Assembly (NCBI GenBank): GCA_963785245.1
Contig: CAWAUO010000017.1
Coordinates: 1-64,000 of the forward strand
Direction of reading: 5' to 3'
Source of the DNA: JAHEEL01 sp963785245
Lineage (GTDB): Bacteria; Actinomycetota; Acidimicrobiia; Spongiisociales; UBA5794
DNA length: 64,000 bases
The position numbers and the translations under genes were made by a program. Position 1 is the first letter of the stretch. The number at the start of each line of letters is the position of its first letter. Below are positions 1-10,384 of the stretch, in pieces. Below the pieces are notes generated by a model. It had not been told where the DNA came from. It was given only the letters and a program-made list of their open reading frames with translations, and ran no database searches.

Positions 1-2
1 CG

Positions 3-245
3 ACCCTCATCACGCCGCAGGGTGTGCGCGAGGTGGTAGCGGAGGTCGCGTCGCATCGGCCGAGCATGGATGGCTACGAGGTGAGCGCCGCGATCGTTCC
101 AACGGGCGATGAGGACGCCGATCGGCAACAGCTTGCCGACTTCGCAGATGCCGGCGTCACCTGGGCCCACTTCGGCCCGGCGGGTGAGGGTGAGACGATC
201 GAGGAAGTGGCCAGCTGGATCGCGGCTGGACCTCCGAGCTTCTGA
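3..245 (+). CDS. LLM-class flavin-dependent oxidoreductase, C-terminal end (partial)
   Basis: The reading frame is open from base 3, so the gene begins outside the window; the GTG at 24 is probably internal. The visible 80 or so residues contain a repeat of small residues followed by DAGVTWAHFGP and end in IAAGPPSF. This resembles the C-terminus of luciferase-like (F420- or FMN-dependent) oxidoreductases, where a GxTWW..G segment is followed by a basic helix and a GPP end. Substrate cannot be predicted from this fragment. The assignment rests on a short tail only. Confidence 0.5.
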   Translation, partial: TLITPQGVREVVAEVASHRPSMDGYEVSAAIVPTGDEDADRQQLADFADAGVTWAHFGPAGEGETIEEVASWIAAGPPSF

Positions 246-360
246 TTGAGGGAGGCGGAGGACGCCAGCCAGCGCGGAGCCGGGATGTGACTTCCTCCTC
301 CTGTGAGGACACCTCCGCCTGGTTGGATGATGGCGACAGGCCCAACGTAGGAGGCACGCT

Positions 361-900
361 ATGCGCAGACGCGTCGGCTTGGTAGCGGCGGTACTGGCGG
401 TGTCTCTCCTCGGGTGCTCGTCGGGGGATGCAATCACCATTGAGGTCCTCTACCCGGCATCTCAATATGGCGAGCAGACACTCGATTCGATCCCATTCCG
501 GATATCGGGGGCTGACATCGGTGACACCATCCTCTGCGAGAGCGGAACGATGAACCAAGACCGCCTCGAGTCGCCTGAAGGGGAAATCATCACCTCGGAG
601 GAGGGGGGAGAACTCTACGAAGCCGCACGGGCCAATCGTGGCGCTATGGATTCGTATCGGGTGCAGGAGTTCGTCTGTGACGACGGAACCGGGACATTCG
701 TCTTGAAGATCCATGCCCGGGTCGACTTTGACAAGCCCACGAACGACCAGGACACCTCTACGTGGGTAGTCGAGAGCGGAACCGGCGACTACACCGATCT
801 CTCCGGCTCCGGTGAAGTCCCCATGGACCTCGGCGGCGCCATTCCAAACGAGATGGACGAGTTAGTTGCGGCCTACGTCGGAGAAGTCCAGACCGGCTGA
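361..900 (+). CDS. Secreted lipoprotein of unknown function
   Basis: A 179-residue protein starting with a basic N-terminus, a hydrophobic stretch and the lipobox LLGC at about residues 16-19, so it should be lipid-anchored outside the membrane. The ATG follows a GGAGG ribosome binding site. The second half (GTGTFVLKIHARVDFD, then WVVESGTGDYTDLSGSGE) resembles the beta-barrel repeats of DUF3224/allene-oxide-cyclase-like proteins, in which a GTWTVVxGTGxY..L.G.G strand pair is common. No enzymatic residues are recognisable and no function is proposed. Confidence 0.7.
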   Translation: MRRRVGLVAAVLAVSLLGCSSGDAITIEVLYPASQYGEQTLDSIPFRISGADIGDTILCESGTMNQDRLESPEGEIITSEEGGELYEAARANRGAMDSYRVQEFVCDDGTGTFVLKIHARVDFDKPTNDQDTSTWVVESGTGDYTDLSGSGEVPMDLGGAIPNEMDELVAAYVGEVQTG

Positions 901-924
901 TCTGACGATCGGCAGCGAGCCTCC

Positions 925-2189
925 CTACGGCGGCGCTCCCATGCACACCTTCGTCCTGTAGACCTGGCCGAGTCGGGACGTCCAGGCGACGTCTCCCTTG
1001 GGGAGGATTTCGTAGGTCCAACCAGCCTCGTGGCGGATGCGATGGTCGTGCCTGCAGAGGGGAGCAAGGTGGTCGATCTGGGTCGGACCGCCGTCCGCCC
1101 AGGGGATCCGGTGGTCGAGATCGCAGTCACGCGAGGGCATGCGGCACCCTGGGAACACACAGGTACGGTTCCGGGCGGCCACCTGGCGGCGTTGCGACGC
1201 CGTCGGTCGCCGCCTGGTGGTCCCGGTCGCCAATGGCTGGCCGGTGCCCGGGTCGGTGACCGTGTAGCGCCACCTTCCGTCGACCTGCTGTTCCACAGCG
1301 TCGCGAGCGATATCGGCGATCACGGGGCCGTAGCCGGCCAGTTCGCCAGGGTCGTCGTTCAAGGAGAGGAGCGTCTCGAGATCGACATGGATATCGACGG
1401 AGCCGCCAGTCCGTGATCCGTCGGCCCCGCCGGAACAGAGATCGAGGAACACATCGGTGCGGAGTTGGTCCATAGATCGCTGATCACCGGCCCTGCGAAG
1501 ACTGCGAGCCGTGTAGTTGAGGCGCTTCATCAGCGCGGAGGCCCGGTCGGGGGGCAGATCCAGTGCGTAGAGGTTGGCCGTGCCGGCCGGAGTCGGTTCC
1601 ATGACAACTCGCCGCTCGTTCACCGCATGTTCGAAGCGCTCTTTGGCCGCTTCCGGTTCGACCTCCATGCGGAGTCGGTCGAGACGCGCCCGAGTTGGCC
1701 CGTGGTGAGATTCGGGGCATCCGACAGAACCAGGTCGACGATGGTCCGGGCCATGGCGATCGGCAGGTCGATGGTGCAGCGGTCGAAGACCTTCGCCCGT
1801 CGAACGTCGATGTTCCCGGCGGCCAGAGACCGAAAGACCTGCGGCAGGCGACGCTGGAGGTCCAACGCGAAGGAGAGTTCGGCATCGGCCGATCGCCTGG
1901 TGAGACGCAGCGCCGCCCGGATCTCCGCGGCAGCGAACTCATCCGCCGACTGCAGATCCACCCCATCTTCGATGACGAACGAGGCACTGACCGCCGCCAT
2001 ATCCCGGTACACCTGGGCGGCGTAGTGGGAGGCGAGCCGCTGGTGGGCCTGGAGCACGGCGATGCGGTCGCATCCGGTCAAGGACTCGACGTCGATGCAC
2101 GCCAGCCAGGCCGCCAGTTCGAGGCCAGGTTCGACGTTCTCGAGCCAGCGAATCGTCGACTCGGTGAGCTGTGTCGATGCGGTGGACAT
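925..2189 (-). CDS. DUF222 / HNH endonuclease domain protein, frameshifted
   Basis: Two overlapping minus-strand frames together encode one typical actinobacterial DUF222-HNH protein. The N-terminal frame (from 2189) carries the helical DUF222 region. At about 1694 the frame must shift so that LTTGQL continues as RARLDRLRMEVEPEAAKERF, the usual DUF222 sequence. One missing C in the run CTC-CGG explains it. The C-terminal frame ends with the HNH module: CVFPGC, DLDHRIPWADGG and LCRHDH. These proteins occur in many copies in Actinobacteria and are thought to be mobile or intein-like nucleases; their role is unproven. The ATG at 2189 lies 6 nt after TACGGT, a leaderless-type promoter. The frameshift may be a sequencing error or true decay. 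Confidence 0.85.
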
Positions 2190-2388
2190 ACTCCCACCGT
2201 ACGACCCGGGTGTGACAGAAAACGGATGGTGGCCAAGGATTTCTTGTCCGCTTCACCGGTTCCGCGAATCCTGGTCCGCAGGCCAATCGGACCGGTCGGC
2301 CCTGCCCGAGGGGCCGATATGGATGGCACTCCTTCTGTCGTCCTCAGCGGCAGCCCCTGGCCAGCCACCACCCGTTTCATGGGCGTTG

Positions 2389-4065
2389 TCAGCGCTGGTG
2401 CATGTAGAACCCGGTCATTTCGCGGTCGAGAAGGCTCGTGAGTTCACCGAAGGCCATGCTGTCGCCGGACAGTGTCACGGCGGCGGGTGCGTCGGCCTTG
2501 CCGGCGAGCAACGCCGGTGTCGCCTCCACCGTTGCATCGGCGTCGCCGGCGATTCCATCCTCAACAACGATGATGCTGTTGCGCAACCGCACGGTGAACT
2601 CCTCGCCCGAACCTCCCACCCTTATCCCGACTGTCAAACGGGTCTCTCCAGCGCGCTCCGCGTCGAGCACGTAGCGCCATCCGGCGACCGTGTCCCTGGT
2701 CGACCCCTCCGCGGCAAGCATCTCCGTCATGGCCCCGAGAACCTGCTGCGGATCGATGGCACCTTCCAGCTCGAGCGCACCGGTGAGATACCAGGAGCGG
2801 GCGATCGGGTTGAGCTGTTGATAGCCGAGGGCGCGGAGTGCCGCCGCCTTCACCAGCCTGCCGTCCTCATTGCCCGGCTCGGAACGAACGACGAGTTGAG
2901 CCAATTCGGCGGCGAATTGGTGATCACCTGCGGCGTGGGCGATCTTTGCTTCGTCGAGTACGGTGTCTGATCCGCCCATCAGAGCAACGAAGCGTTCTGC
3001 CTTTGATCTGGGCTCCGATGGGAACAGTTCAGCTGAGTCTCCGTTGAACCAGCTGACCCATCCCGTGTAGAACTCCGGCACCGTCGTGAACGGTGTCCCG
3101 TACATTGGTACCGAATACGGGGGCTCAATGAGATGCTCGGGCAGATCCTTGAGCGCATGCTGTAGCTCAATCGGTGTATACCCCTTGTTGATCAACCGAA
3201 TCGATTGATCCCACAGATACTGCGCCGCGTCCCGGTACCTCGTCACGGTTTCGGCGATGTACTCCTGACCGTGGATCGGCATGATGTGCGATCCCAGCAA
3301 CCACTCCGGACCAATAGCGAGGACGCGGTCGAGCGCGTTGAGGTAGTTCTCTGGCAAACGCGGCTTCGATCCGCGGATGGTGTGCATGTTCGGGATGCCG
3401 GTGAAGAACTCGTCGGCGATGATCACCATGTCGAACGCGGGGATGTGAATCCCGAACTCGGAGATCGCTTCACCGCCGGTATAGAAGACGTTCAATCTGA
3501 TACCCGCGATGTCGAGCTCAGTGTTTCGAGACAACAGGTTGGTCGGCGCCACGAAGCCCGGGGTACCACCCGCCGGCAACGTCCCGATCCCATGGTGGTG
3601 CATGTCTTCCGCCGGCAGGAGGGCTCCGCCGTAGTACGCGACTCCGAGGGCCTGGCGGGCCACGATCTCGCCGAACTCGTTGGCTCGCTCAGCTTCGAAG
3701 TTGTCCCAGGCATAGATCGCAATACTCCCGGACGCAACGTCGGCCTCGTCGATGATGGCGGATGTGCCGTTGTAGTGATCGGCATGGTGGTGGGAGTAGA
3801 AGATGGCCTTGATTGGCTTGTCGGATATCTTCCGGATTTCGGAGGCGATGTGGGCTCCGGCCTCGGCGTTCACCCCGGTGTCGTACAGGATCAGACCATC
3901 GTCCCCTTCGATGACCGTGGCATTTCCGAGGTAGCCCAAGGGGCAGTGCACGGTCCATACCGGGAGATCCCCGCACCGGTACGTGCCCTGCATCTCGACC
4001 GTTCTGCGACGATGCTCCAGGAAGTAGTCCGGCCAGGTTCGCTCGACGTCATACGGGTTGTTCAT
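2389..4065 (-). CDS. Alkyl sulfatase, metallo-beta-lactamase fold (SdsA/BDS1 type, class III)
   Basis: A 558-residue enzyme predicted to hydrolyse primary or secondary alkyl sulfates to alcohol and sulfate. The zinc-binding SHHHADHYNG lies at residues 91-100, and ADEFFTGIPNMHTIRG matches the second metal-ligand and loop region of SdsA1-type enzymes. The middle contains the dimerisation segment (GWVSWFNGDSAELFP), and the last 120 residues look like the SCP2-type lipid-binding domain of this family. Overall length is slightly below SdsA1 (about 650) because no signal peptide is present, so the protein is probably cytoplasmic. Its ATG overlaps the stop of the upstream ClC gene by 4 nt, suggesting translational coupling at the end of a long operon. 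Confidence in the family is high; the natural substrate is unknown. Confidence 0.9.
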   Translation of the reverse strand: MNNPYDVERTWPDYFLEHRRRTVEMQGTYRCGDLPVWTVHCPLGYLGNATVIEGDDGLILYDTGVNAEAGAHIASEIRKISDKPIKAIFYSHHHADHYNGTSAIIDEADVASGSIAIYAWDNFEAERANEFGEIVARQALGVAYYGGALLPAEDMHHHGIGTLPAGGTPGFVAPTNLLSRNTELDIAGIRLNVFYTGGEAISEFGIHIPAFDMVIIADEFFTGIPNMHTIRGSKPRLPENYLNALDRVLAIGPEWLLGSHIMPIHGQEYIAETVTRYRDAAQYLWDQSIRLINKGYTPIELQHALKDLPEHLIEPPYSVPMYGTPFTTVPEFYTGWVSWFNGDSAELFPSEPRSKAERFVALMGGSDTVLDEAKIAHAAGDHQFAAELAQLVVRSEPGNEDGRLVKAAALRALGYQQLNPIARSWYLTGALELEGAIDPQQVLGAMTEMLAAEGSTRDTVAGWRYVLDAERAGETRLTVGIRVGGSGEEFTVRLRNSIIVVEDGIAGDADATVEATPALLAGKADAPAAVTLSGDSMAFGELTSLLDREMTGFYMHQR

Positions 4066-5425
4066 GTCTCTCGATCTCCTTCTGATTTGGGTTCGATCTC
4101 GGTGGCCTCGCTCGTGTCCTCAGCGCCGGCCTCCGCCACTTCAAACAGCTCGCTCTGGACACTGACGTCGTCGATATCGACCACGACCCGTTCCGTCGGC
4201 AGTCCGAACCATCCGAGCCCAGCGGTGAGCGTGTACGCAGTGAGGACCGCTATCCCCGCGGGAACCGTCTCGACGGCACCGATTCCGACGGTGAGGGTGG
4301 CGAGGAAGATCATCGTGAATGGCGTCCCAATCGAGACGCCCGGAACCGCGATGAGCATGGCGGAGACCGCCAGTGCGATCGGGATATCGGGGAACATCAC
4401 ATGGACGGCGAGACCGGCGGTCCCGCCGATGAAGAGCGTCGGCATCACCGGTCCTCCGATGAATCCGGTGGTGAGGCTGATCCCGACGGCGACGATCTTC
4501 GCAGGACTACCAGGATGAGGAGTGCGGCGCCGAGCGTCTCGACCTCGGCAATCGCCCGACTGAGCTGCGACTTCCCTGAGAAGATCGTCAGGGGGACCGC
4601 CACGGCGATGAGACCGAGGGCGAAGCCGCCGATCGTCGCTCGGAGCACGATGTGGCGCGCAAGCGGAACAACCCAGCGGCGGAGGAAGAACACCGTGAGG
4701 CCGAGCAGCCACGACAGGGTTGCGCCGACGAAGCCGAGCACGACCGCAAGGGGGAAGTGCCACAGTTCGATGTCGTAGCTCGGGAGGGCGAAGACGCCGA
4801 GGAACGTGTCGCCAAGGATGGCGAAGTTCAGCATGAATCCGAACACGGCCGCGGTGAATCCGGGGATCAGTGCCCGGAAGTACTGCGTCCGATCCGGCCA
4901 TCTGAATTCGATCACCATCAGCGTGGCGAGAAACGGCGCGGTGAGGAGTCCACCGAGCGAGCCGTTGACGCCGCTGACGACGCTGCTTTCTCGCTTGTCC
5001 TCCGGGATGCCACGGATGCTGGCGTACCAGTCGCCGACCATGGCTCCCGAGCGGATGCCACCGTCGAACGGACCGAGACTTGAGCCACCGACAAGCGACA
5101 CGACGGAGATCCCGATCGCTTGAAGCGCGTGATCTCGGTCAATCGACCCGTTCTGGACGATGGTCAGCGATCCTTCGAGATCGTCGGGCACCTTGAGGGC
5201 GATCCTGAGGAGGCCGACGAGAAGTCCGGCCCCGGTGAGCACTGCGATCCACCACCACTTGCCGCCCATGATCGAATAGTCGAGGTCCGTTCCCCAAATG
5301 AACTCGGTGCTGTACCGCACGGTCTGGGTGAAGGCGAGGGTCGCGGCACCGGCCAGGGTTCCGATGATGACCGCGCGTCCGAGGATCAGCCAGAAGCCCT
5401 TGTCCCGTGCGAACTGGTCGGTCAT
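4062..5425 (-). CDS. ClC-family chloride/anion channel or antiporter, frameshifted
   Basis: The N-terminal frame (5425 down to about 4500) contains the ClC signature GGSSLGPFDGGIRSGAMVG, a variant of the GREGP anion-selectivity loop. The C-terminal frame continues with TTGFIGGPVMPTLFIGG, corresponding to the GxFxP loop and helix N. The join needs one G restored at about 4500 (ATCCTGGTAGTCCTG-CGAAG). About ten membrane segments and a short acidic cytoplasmic tail are predicted; there are no CBS domains. ClC homologues move chloride, fluoride or sulfate-like anions. Placement directly before an alkyl sulfatase allows, but does not prove, a role in sulfate or charge balance. Confidence 0.8.
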
Positions 5426-5464
5426 GCCTTCCTCAATCGTCGCCGTCGAACGCCCGTCAAAACG

Positions 5465-6589
5465 CTAGTCACCGTCGCCCGAACTGTCAGTGGCTGGAAG
5501 CGTGAAGGGGTTCGGGAGTTGCCCGTTGCTGATCTGACGCCGCCAGAGGCCAACACTTACCCAGCCAATCGGGATCGGCATGAACCACTGGGCAAGGCGG
5601 AACAGAATGACCCCTGCCGCGATCAGGTCGGCGTACTGATCCCCGGCGATTTGGCTGAAGAGCCAGATGTACGCCATCTCTGCGATCCCGATGCCACCCG
5701 GAGTGATCGGGATCGCTGTGATCATCAACACGATGACCCACACGATGAAGATCTGCCCGAGCGACAGGATGTCCGGCCCGAGGCCGACGATGCGCAGGGC
5801 CAGAACCAGCGTGACGAACGCCCACAGCTTGCCGGTCGCCGAGAACAGGAGGGCTTTGATGCCGCTCTCCTTGACGATCCCGATGGCGAGATCACGGAAT
5901 CCGACGACTTGATCGGAGAGGCCGTCGATCGGATCGCGCTTGATCTTGCCGAGGCCCCAGTTCGCGAACGACTCTGCCTTCTCTGCGAGCCATTGGGTGA
6001 ACGCCTCAGATCGAACCATGCCGATGACGACGATCGCCATGACGATCAGAACAGCGAGAGCGATGATTGCGATCCAGACGAAGTCGCCGAGGTCGCCGAC
6101 GCCGAGGACGAGGAACATGATCACCGCAATCGACGGCAGGCTGAACTTGACGATGTTGTCGAAGAGTCCGCTGAGGACGATCCCGAGCATCGTGCGCTCG
6201 ACGCCGAAACCCCACGAGCGGTACATGCCGTAACGCACCACGAGGTCGGCGCCGGGGATCGTTGTGCTGACCGCTGTTGAGGCGACCCACGCCGACATGC
6301 CGCGACGCAACCCCATGCCGGGCATGAGCGACGCGTAGAGGGCTCCTTCGGGTAGGTACAGGATGAGTCCGGCGCCGATCATGACGAGGTAGTCGGACGG
6401 TTCGAGTTCCCTGAGAATCGTGAAGACCGTCTCGTAGTCGATCACCTGCGGCAGGAGGAATCCAAAGATGAAGATGACGACGAGCAAGCCCACGCCGGCG
6501 GCAATCAGTGAATTGCGTCGGTCCTTGGATGTCCGCTGCGGCGGAGCCTGCGGTGTGAAATCCTCCCCGGGAGTCTGCGGCTCGGTCAT
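5465..6589 (-). CDS. UPF0104 / lysylphosphatidylglycerol-synthase-type transmembrane protein (copy 1)
   Basis: A 374-residue integral membrane protein with about eight hydrophobic segments. It shows the UPF0104 (YbhN, LPG_synthase_TM) hallmarks: an N-terminal LLPQVIDYETV start of the first domain, GADLVVRYGMYRS in the middle, and a proline/glycine-rich AIPITPGGIGIAEMAY near the C-terminus. The soluble aminoacyl-transferase domain of MprF is absent, so it is probably a lipid flippase-like or permease module rather than a lipid modifier. The protein is paralogous to the genes at 9235-10351 and 23630-24697. AAGGAG lies 12 nt before the ATG, an unusually long spacing. Confidence 0.8.
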   Translation of the reverse strand: MTEPQTPGEDFTPQAPPQRTSKDRRNSLIAAGVGLLVVIFIFGFLLPQVIDYETVFTILRELEPSDYLVMIGAGLILYLPEGALYASLMPGMGLRRGMSAWVASTAVSTTIPGADLVVRYGMYRSWGFGVERTMLGIVLSGLFDNIVKFSLPSIAVIMFLVLGVGDLGDFVWIAIIALAVLIVMAIVVIGMVRSEAFTQWLAEKAESFANWGLGKIKRDPIDGLSDQVVGFRDLAIGIVKESGIKALLFSATGKLWAFVTLVLALRIVGLGPDILSLGQIFIVWVIVLMITAIPITPGGIGIAEMAYIWLFSQIAGDQYADLIAAGVILFRLAQWFMPIPIGWVSVGLWRRQISNGQLPNPFTLPATDSSGDGD

Positions 6590-6670
6590 GGGGTGATGTG
6601 CTCCTTGTCGGGGGACGGTGGGCCGGGGGTTCGTGTTTCGGTGGGTGGGTGGCGGAATCTCACAGTGGTC

Positions 6671-7090
6671 TCAGATCCCGGTGACTTCGATGATCACAAC
6701 GAGTCCGATCGTGTAGATGCCGTAGAGAAGGACGATGCCGATCGCCATCCATGTGGCGAGGGCCTTGCGGCCGATGCCTGACGCAAGCCCGATGAGTACG
6801 GTCACGGTGACGCCAGGGAAGATCGGGCCGATCAGGCCGAGGCCCTCAGTCCCGTACTTGCCGAGCATCTTCTTGCCACCTTCGAGCTTCTCTTCCGAGA
6901 TGTTGAGCTTCTCGACGATCCACCCGCGGAGGCCTGCGCCGACGAACACGAACACGATCATTCCGAGCAGGGCTCCGACGGCCGCGGCAAGGTAGGTTTC
7001 GATTGCCGGCAGGTCGAGCAGGAACCCAACGGGAATGGCGAAACCGCCGCTGATCACGGCCACGATCGCGACGATGAGATGATCGGTCAT
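6671..7090 (-). CDS. Small multidrug-export-type membrane protein
   Basis: A 139-residue hydrophobic protein with four probable membrane segments. The central GLIGPIFPGVTVTVLIGLASG, with its repeated Gly and Pro residues, resembles the Sm_multidrug_ex family (COG2426). The function of that family is not established despite its name. The start has a GGAGG site and overlaps the stop of the upstream transporter by 4 nt, so the two are probably co-translated. Position inside the organosulfate gene run suggests a transport helper, but this is inference. Confidence 0.7.
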   Translation of the reverse strand: MTDHLIVAIVAVISGGFAIPVGFLLDLPAIETYLAAAVGALLGMIVFVFVGAGLRGWIVEKLNISEEKLEGGKKMLGKYGTEGLGLIGPIFPGVTVTVLIGLASGIGRKALATWMAIGIVLLYGIYTIGLVVIIEVTGI

Positions 7091-7956
7091 GATGTTGCCT
7101 CCAACCCGACCGGCTTGCTCTTCCAGGAGGTCATGGCGATCAAGGCGATCGGATACATGACGAGAGCCAGAGCCAGAATCGCTACCTCGGCGCCCATGTC
7201 AGCGAAGCTGTTCGACGCGATCAGGAGAGCGAGTCCGACGTTGCGAATGACGGTGTGAAGAGACAACGTACGGCGCGACGACTCGCGCGGACCCCCTGCG
7301 AGATAGCCGAGGACCAGTGCCGCCCCGGAGATGAGTGCCCAAGCGACGAACGGCTGCCATCCCAGGTCGAGAAGCGGCGTGTCGTCGGTCCGGATGAGGT
7401 CGACGAGGTAGGTGATCACTGCGATGACGACGGCGATCTGAGCGGCTTGGGCGAGGAGTGGTGCCCACCGTTCTGCCGTGGGCTCTTGTGCGCTTCTGAA
7501 CAGCATTCCAGCGCCGAGCGGAATCAACTGGAAGAGCAATAGCGTGCGAATGATCGACCATGGATCGACCGAGACGTCGGCCTGACCGGCGAAGAGCAGT
7601 GATGCGGTGAGCGGAACGGTCACGACCGAGACGGAGGAGAGCAAGAAGATCAGCGTCGTCGAGAACGCAAGGTCGCCGTGGGATCGTGCCGACATGATCG
7701 GGGCGTATCCCGGAGCGGCCGCAAGGAGCACAACAGCGATCACCGCACTGTCCGGAAGCTCGAAGACGAGCAGGGCAACGGCTGCTACGACCGGTACGGC
7801 TACGAGATTGACGAGGGCCGAGAAGATGATCAACCGCCGTCGGCCGAAGGTCTCAATGATCTGCGGGAGCGCAAGCTTCATCCCCATCGCAGCCATCGTC
7901 AGGACGATGTAGCCCGTCAGGCTGACACTCTGGATGGTGCTCAGCAGTTCATCCAT
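7087..7956 (-). CDS. SBF / bile-acid:sodium-symporter-like permease
   Basis: A 289-residue membrane protein with nine to ten hydrophobic segments and the BASS/SBF landmarks AAPGYAPIMSARSHGD and HTVIRNVGLALLIAS. Members carry organic anions such as bile acids, pantoate or pyruvate, usually with sodium. The start at 7956 was chosen because it lies 2 nt after the stop of the upstream MFS gene and begins MDELLSTIQ, as in homologues; the longer reading frame reaching 9225 arises only because the MFS gene has shifted frame. Close to sulfatases, an amphipathic organic anion or a desulfated product is a plausible cargo. Confidence 0.8.
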   Translation of the reverse strand: MDELLSTIQSVSLTGYIVLTMAAMGMKLALPQIIETFGRRRLIIFSALVNLVAVPVVAAVALLVFELPDSAVIAVVLLAAAPGYAPIMSARSHGDLAFSTTLIFLLSSVSVVTVPLTASLLFAGQADVSVDPWSIIRTLLLFQLIPLGAGMLFRSAQEPTAERWAPLLAQAAQIAVVIAVITYLVDLIRTDDTPLLDLGWQPFVAWALISGAALVLGYLAGGPRESSRRTLSLHTVIRNVGLALLIASNSFADMGAEVAILALALVMYPIALIAMTSWKSKPVGLEATS

Positions 7957-7958
7957 GC

Positions 7959-9225
7959 TCAGACTCCTGCGCAGTCTCGTGGCCCGATCGATCTCGGTCG
8001 AGAGCGCGCCTTGTCGGCCGGACGCAGCCATAGGAAGAGGATCACGAAGGATCCGGCACCGGCGATTGCGGCCATCCAGTTCACGGAGTTGTAGCCGAAC
8101 TCCTTCGCCAGGTAGCCGCCCAGCAGGGCGCCCACGAAACTGCCGACGGCGCTCGCTGCGATGACCCAGCCGTTCGCCTGGCCGGCCGGGAACGAGGCGA
8201 ATCGCACAGCCAAACCAGCCTGTGGGAGCCGAACGAACGGTGCCGCGTTGTACATCAACTGCATGAAGGCCGCACCGAGCAACATCTTGTTGTCGGTCAT
8301 GAGGCCGACCGCCCCCATGCCGAGGCCTGCCATCATTCGGGCCGTGATACCGGTCATGAATGGCGGGAAGCCGCCCTTGCTCGCCATCCACCGCCCCGCG
8401 GGGAAGTACAGAACGATGTTGAGGAGGCCGGCGAGGGAGATCAGCGCCGAGGTTGTCTTCGCGTCGATCCCGTAGACCTCCGGCATGATGTTGGCGATCT
8501 GGGCGTTGACCCCGTTGTTCGCCACGGAGGTCAACACGAGGACCGCGAAGTAGATCCCGAACGTCGACAGCAGGACCTGCTTGAGGCCGATCTTCGCCCG
8601 ATCGGTCCCACCGTCCGGGGTGTCCTCGGTCGTCGCTTGTTTGAGGCGCTCGCTCACCCCACCGGACGTGAACCAGACGACCACGAACGACAGTCGCCAC
8701 AGCCGCAGCACCGAGCCAGAAACGGTTCGAGAACGACCAGGCGGCAACTGCCGCGAGGAGGAGGCCGCCGACCAATTGACCCGCCGGCATCATCAGCTGC
8801 AGCGTCGTCATCTGCTTGGCTTCGGTGGCCTGATCGAGTTTCGATCCGACGATGAACACCGGGGCTGTGGCGCTCACGGCGGCCACGGAGATGCCCATGA
8901 GGATCGCGTCGAGGGCATACAGCGCCGCGTTGTCGGCCGACAGGGCATAGGCGGCGAACGACAGGGCCATGCCTGCGATGCCGCCCACCATCACGAGGCG
9001 GTGGGCCGAGTATCGGTCGGCGAACGATCCGATGGGTGGGCCGCCGAGCGCGCCCAACGCGATGATCCCCATCACGATGCCTGCCGTCGCGGCATCGCCT
9101 CCGGTCTCAGTGACGTAGGGAGGGATGAGCAACGAAACGAAGGCGCTGTAGGAGATTCCGATGGTGAACATCGAGAGCATCCACCATTCGAACGTCTTTG
9201 GCCGCGCGAGGGTCCCGGTCGTCAT
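7959..9225 (-). CDS. Major facilitator superfamily transporter, frameshifted
   Basis: Two minus-strand frames form one twelve-segment MFS protein. The first half (from 9225) includes ALGALGGPPIGSFADRYSAHR, the loop 2-3 motif A. The second half (from about 8693) includes VLYFPAGRWMASKGG, the equivalent motif after segment 8. The join GAAAVATV/FVVVWFTSGG requires removal of one base at about 8693. The gene starts 9 nt after the upstream UPF0104 gene ends and stops 2 nt before the SBF-type permease. Substrate is unknown; context suggests uptake or export linked to organosulfates. Confidence 0.8.
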
Positions 9226-9234
9226 TGTGCTCCT

Positions 9235-10351
9235 CTAGGCCTCTGCCGTTCCGTCTGCCTCTTTGGCCTTCACCATCTTGCGACGCCAGCCGATGAGTGG
9301 CGGGATGCCGATGAGGATCGGGAGTAGCCACGTGAAGATGCGATGGACGAAGGCGCCTGCGGTGACTGCGTTGGCGAGGTCCGGGTTCGAGGCGGCGTCA
9401 CCTCCGACGATGATGCCGACATAGGCGAGTTCGACGACGCCGAGCCCGCCGGGGAAGATCGGGATCATGCTGAGCAGCAACCCGACGGCGTAGGCGTCGA
9501 AGATGAGCCCGACCGAGGCTTGGTCTTCGGTAACACCCATGAAGCGCATCGAGAGAACGAGAGCAATGAAGAAGATCGCCTGGGCGGTGAGGGTTACCAC
9601 CAAGGCCGAGAACCAACGAGCCTTGAGGGTCCCCTGCACTTCTCGATCGGAAGTCTGCCAGCTTGACACCGAGGCCCGTCGCTTCGGGGAACTTCCACCG
9701 ACCGCCGACCATCCCGTTGTACCAGCGCTGTCCAATCTCGCCGATCCGTACCGCGATCGACTCCCGGTACAGGATCAGGGCCGTCAACCCGGCACCACCG
9801 ATGACGCCGGCCAGACCAATGATCGTGATCGCTACGAAGAGATCGTCATTGAGGCCCTCAGCGATGAGTACCCAGGTGAGGGCGATGATGGGCACGACCA
9901 GTTTGTACCCGGTTGCGAAGAACCAACTCAAGATGAGGCCGGCGCCGGCGGCTTCTCCATCGATCCCAGCCGTGCGGTACATCCCGAATCGGATGGCGAC
10001 GTCGGCTCCGGGAGGAGCGAGGAACGCGACCGAGTTCGACGCCGCCCACGCCTTCCAACCCTCCCACCAGCCGAGGCCGGGGATCAGCGTGTTGTACACG
10101 CCTGCGCTGAACCACGTGAACATCACGCCGAAAGCGGACAGCAGCAAGATCTCCTGAATCGACAGCTTGAGCATCGAGTCGATGACCTGGCCGTAGTCGA
10201 TGAACTGCGGCAGGAACACGACGAAGATCAGGAAGAGGACCAATCCCACGAGGAGTGCCTCGCGGACCGCCTTCTTCTTGTTCTCCTTGGCGTCCTCCTG
10301 CGGGGAGTGCTCAGGGACCGGAAGGAGGGCCTCGCCGTTGCCGTCGCTCAT
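9235..10351 (-). CDS. UPF0104 / LPG-synthase-type transmembrane protein (copy 2), frameshifted
   Basis: This is the second UPF0104 paralogue. The N-terminal frame carries VVFLPQFIDYGQV and PPGADVAIRFGMYRT, matching copy 1. The C-terminal frame carries IPIFPGGLGVVELAYVG. The frame changes at about 9650, where GVKLADFR should run into REVQGTLKARW; deleting one T restores it. The ATG at 10351 is preferred over an upstream TTG at 10363 because GGAG lies about 7 nt upstream of it. The predicted product is about 370 residues with eight membrane segments. Confidence 0.78.
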
Positions 10352-10384
10352 CGTCTTCTCCAATTCATGTCCGGGGCCGTTGCG

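Noticed and set aside
3205..4518. 437-codon plus-strand frame opposite the alkyl sulfatase
   Set aside because: High-GC antisense shadow: no family motifs, biased composition, and the opposite strand encodes a clear enzyme.
5120..6280. 386-codon plus-strand frame
   Set aside because: Asp/Glu/Arg-rich antisense frame opposite ClC and UPF0104 genes, with no recognisable domain.
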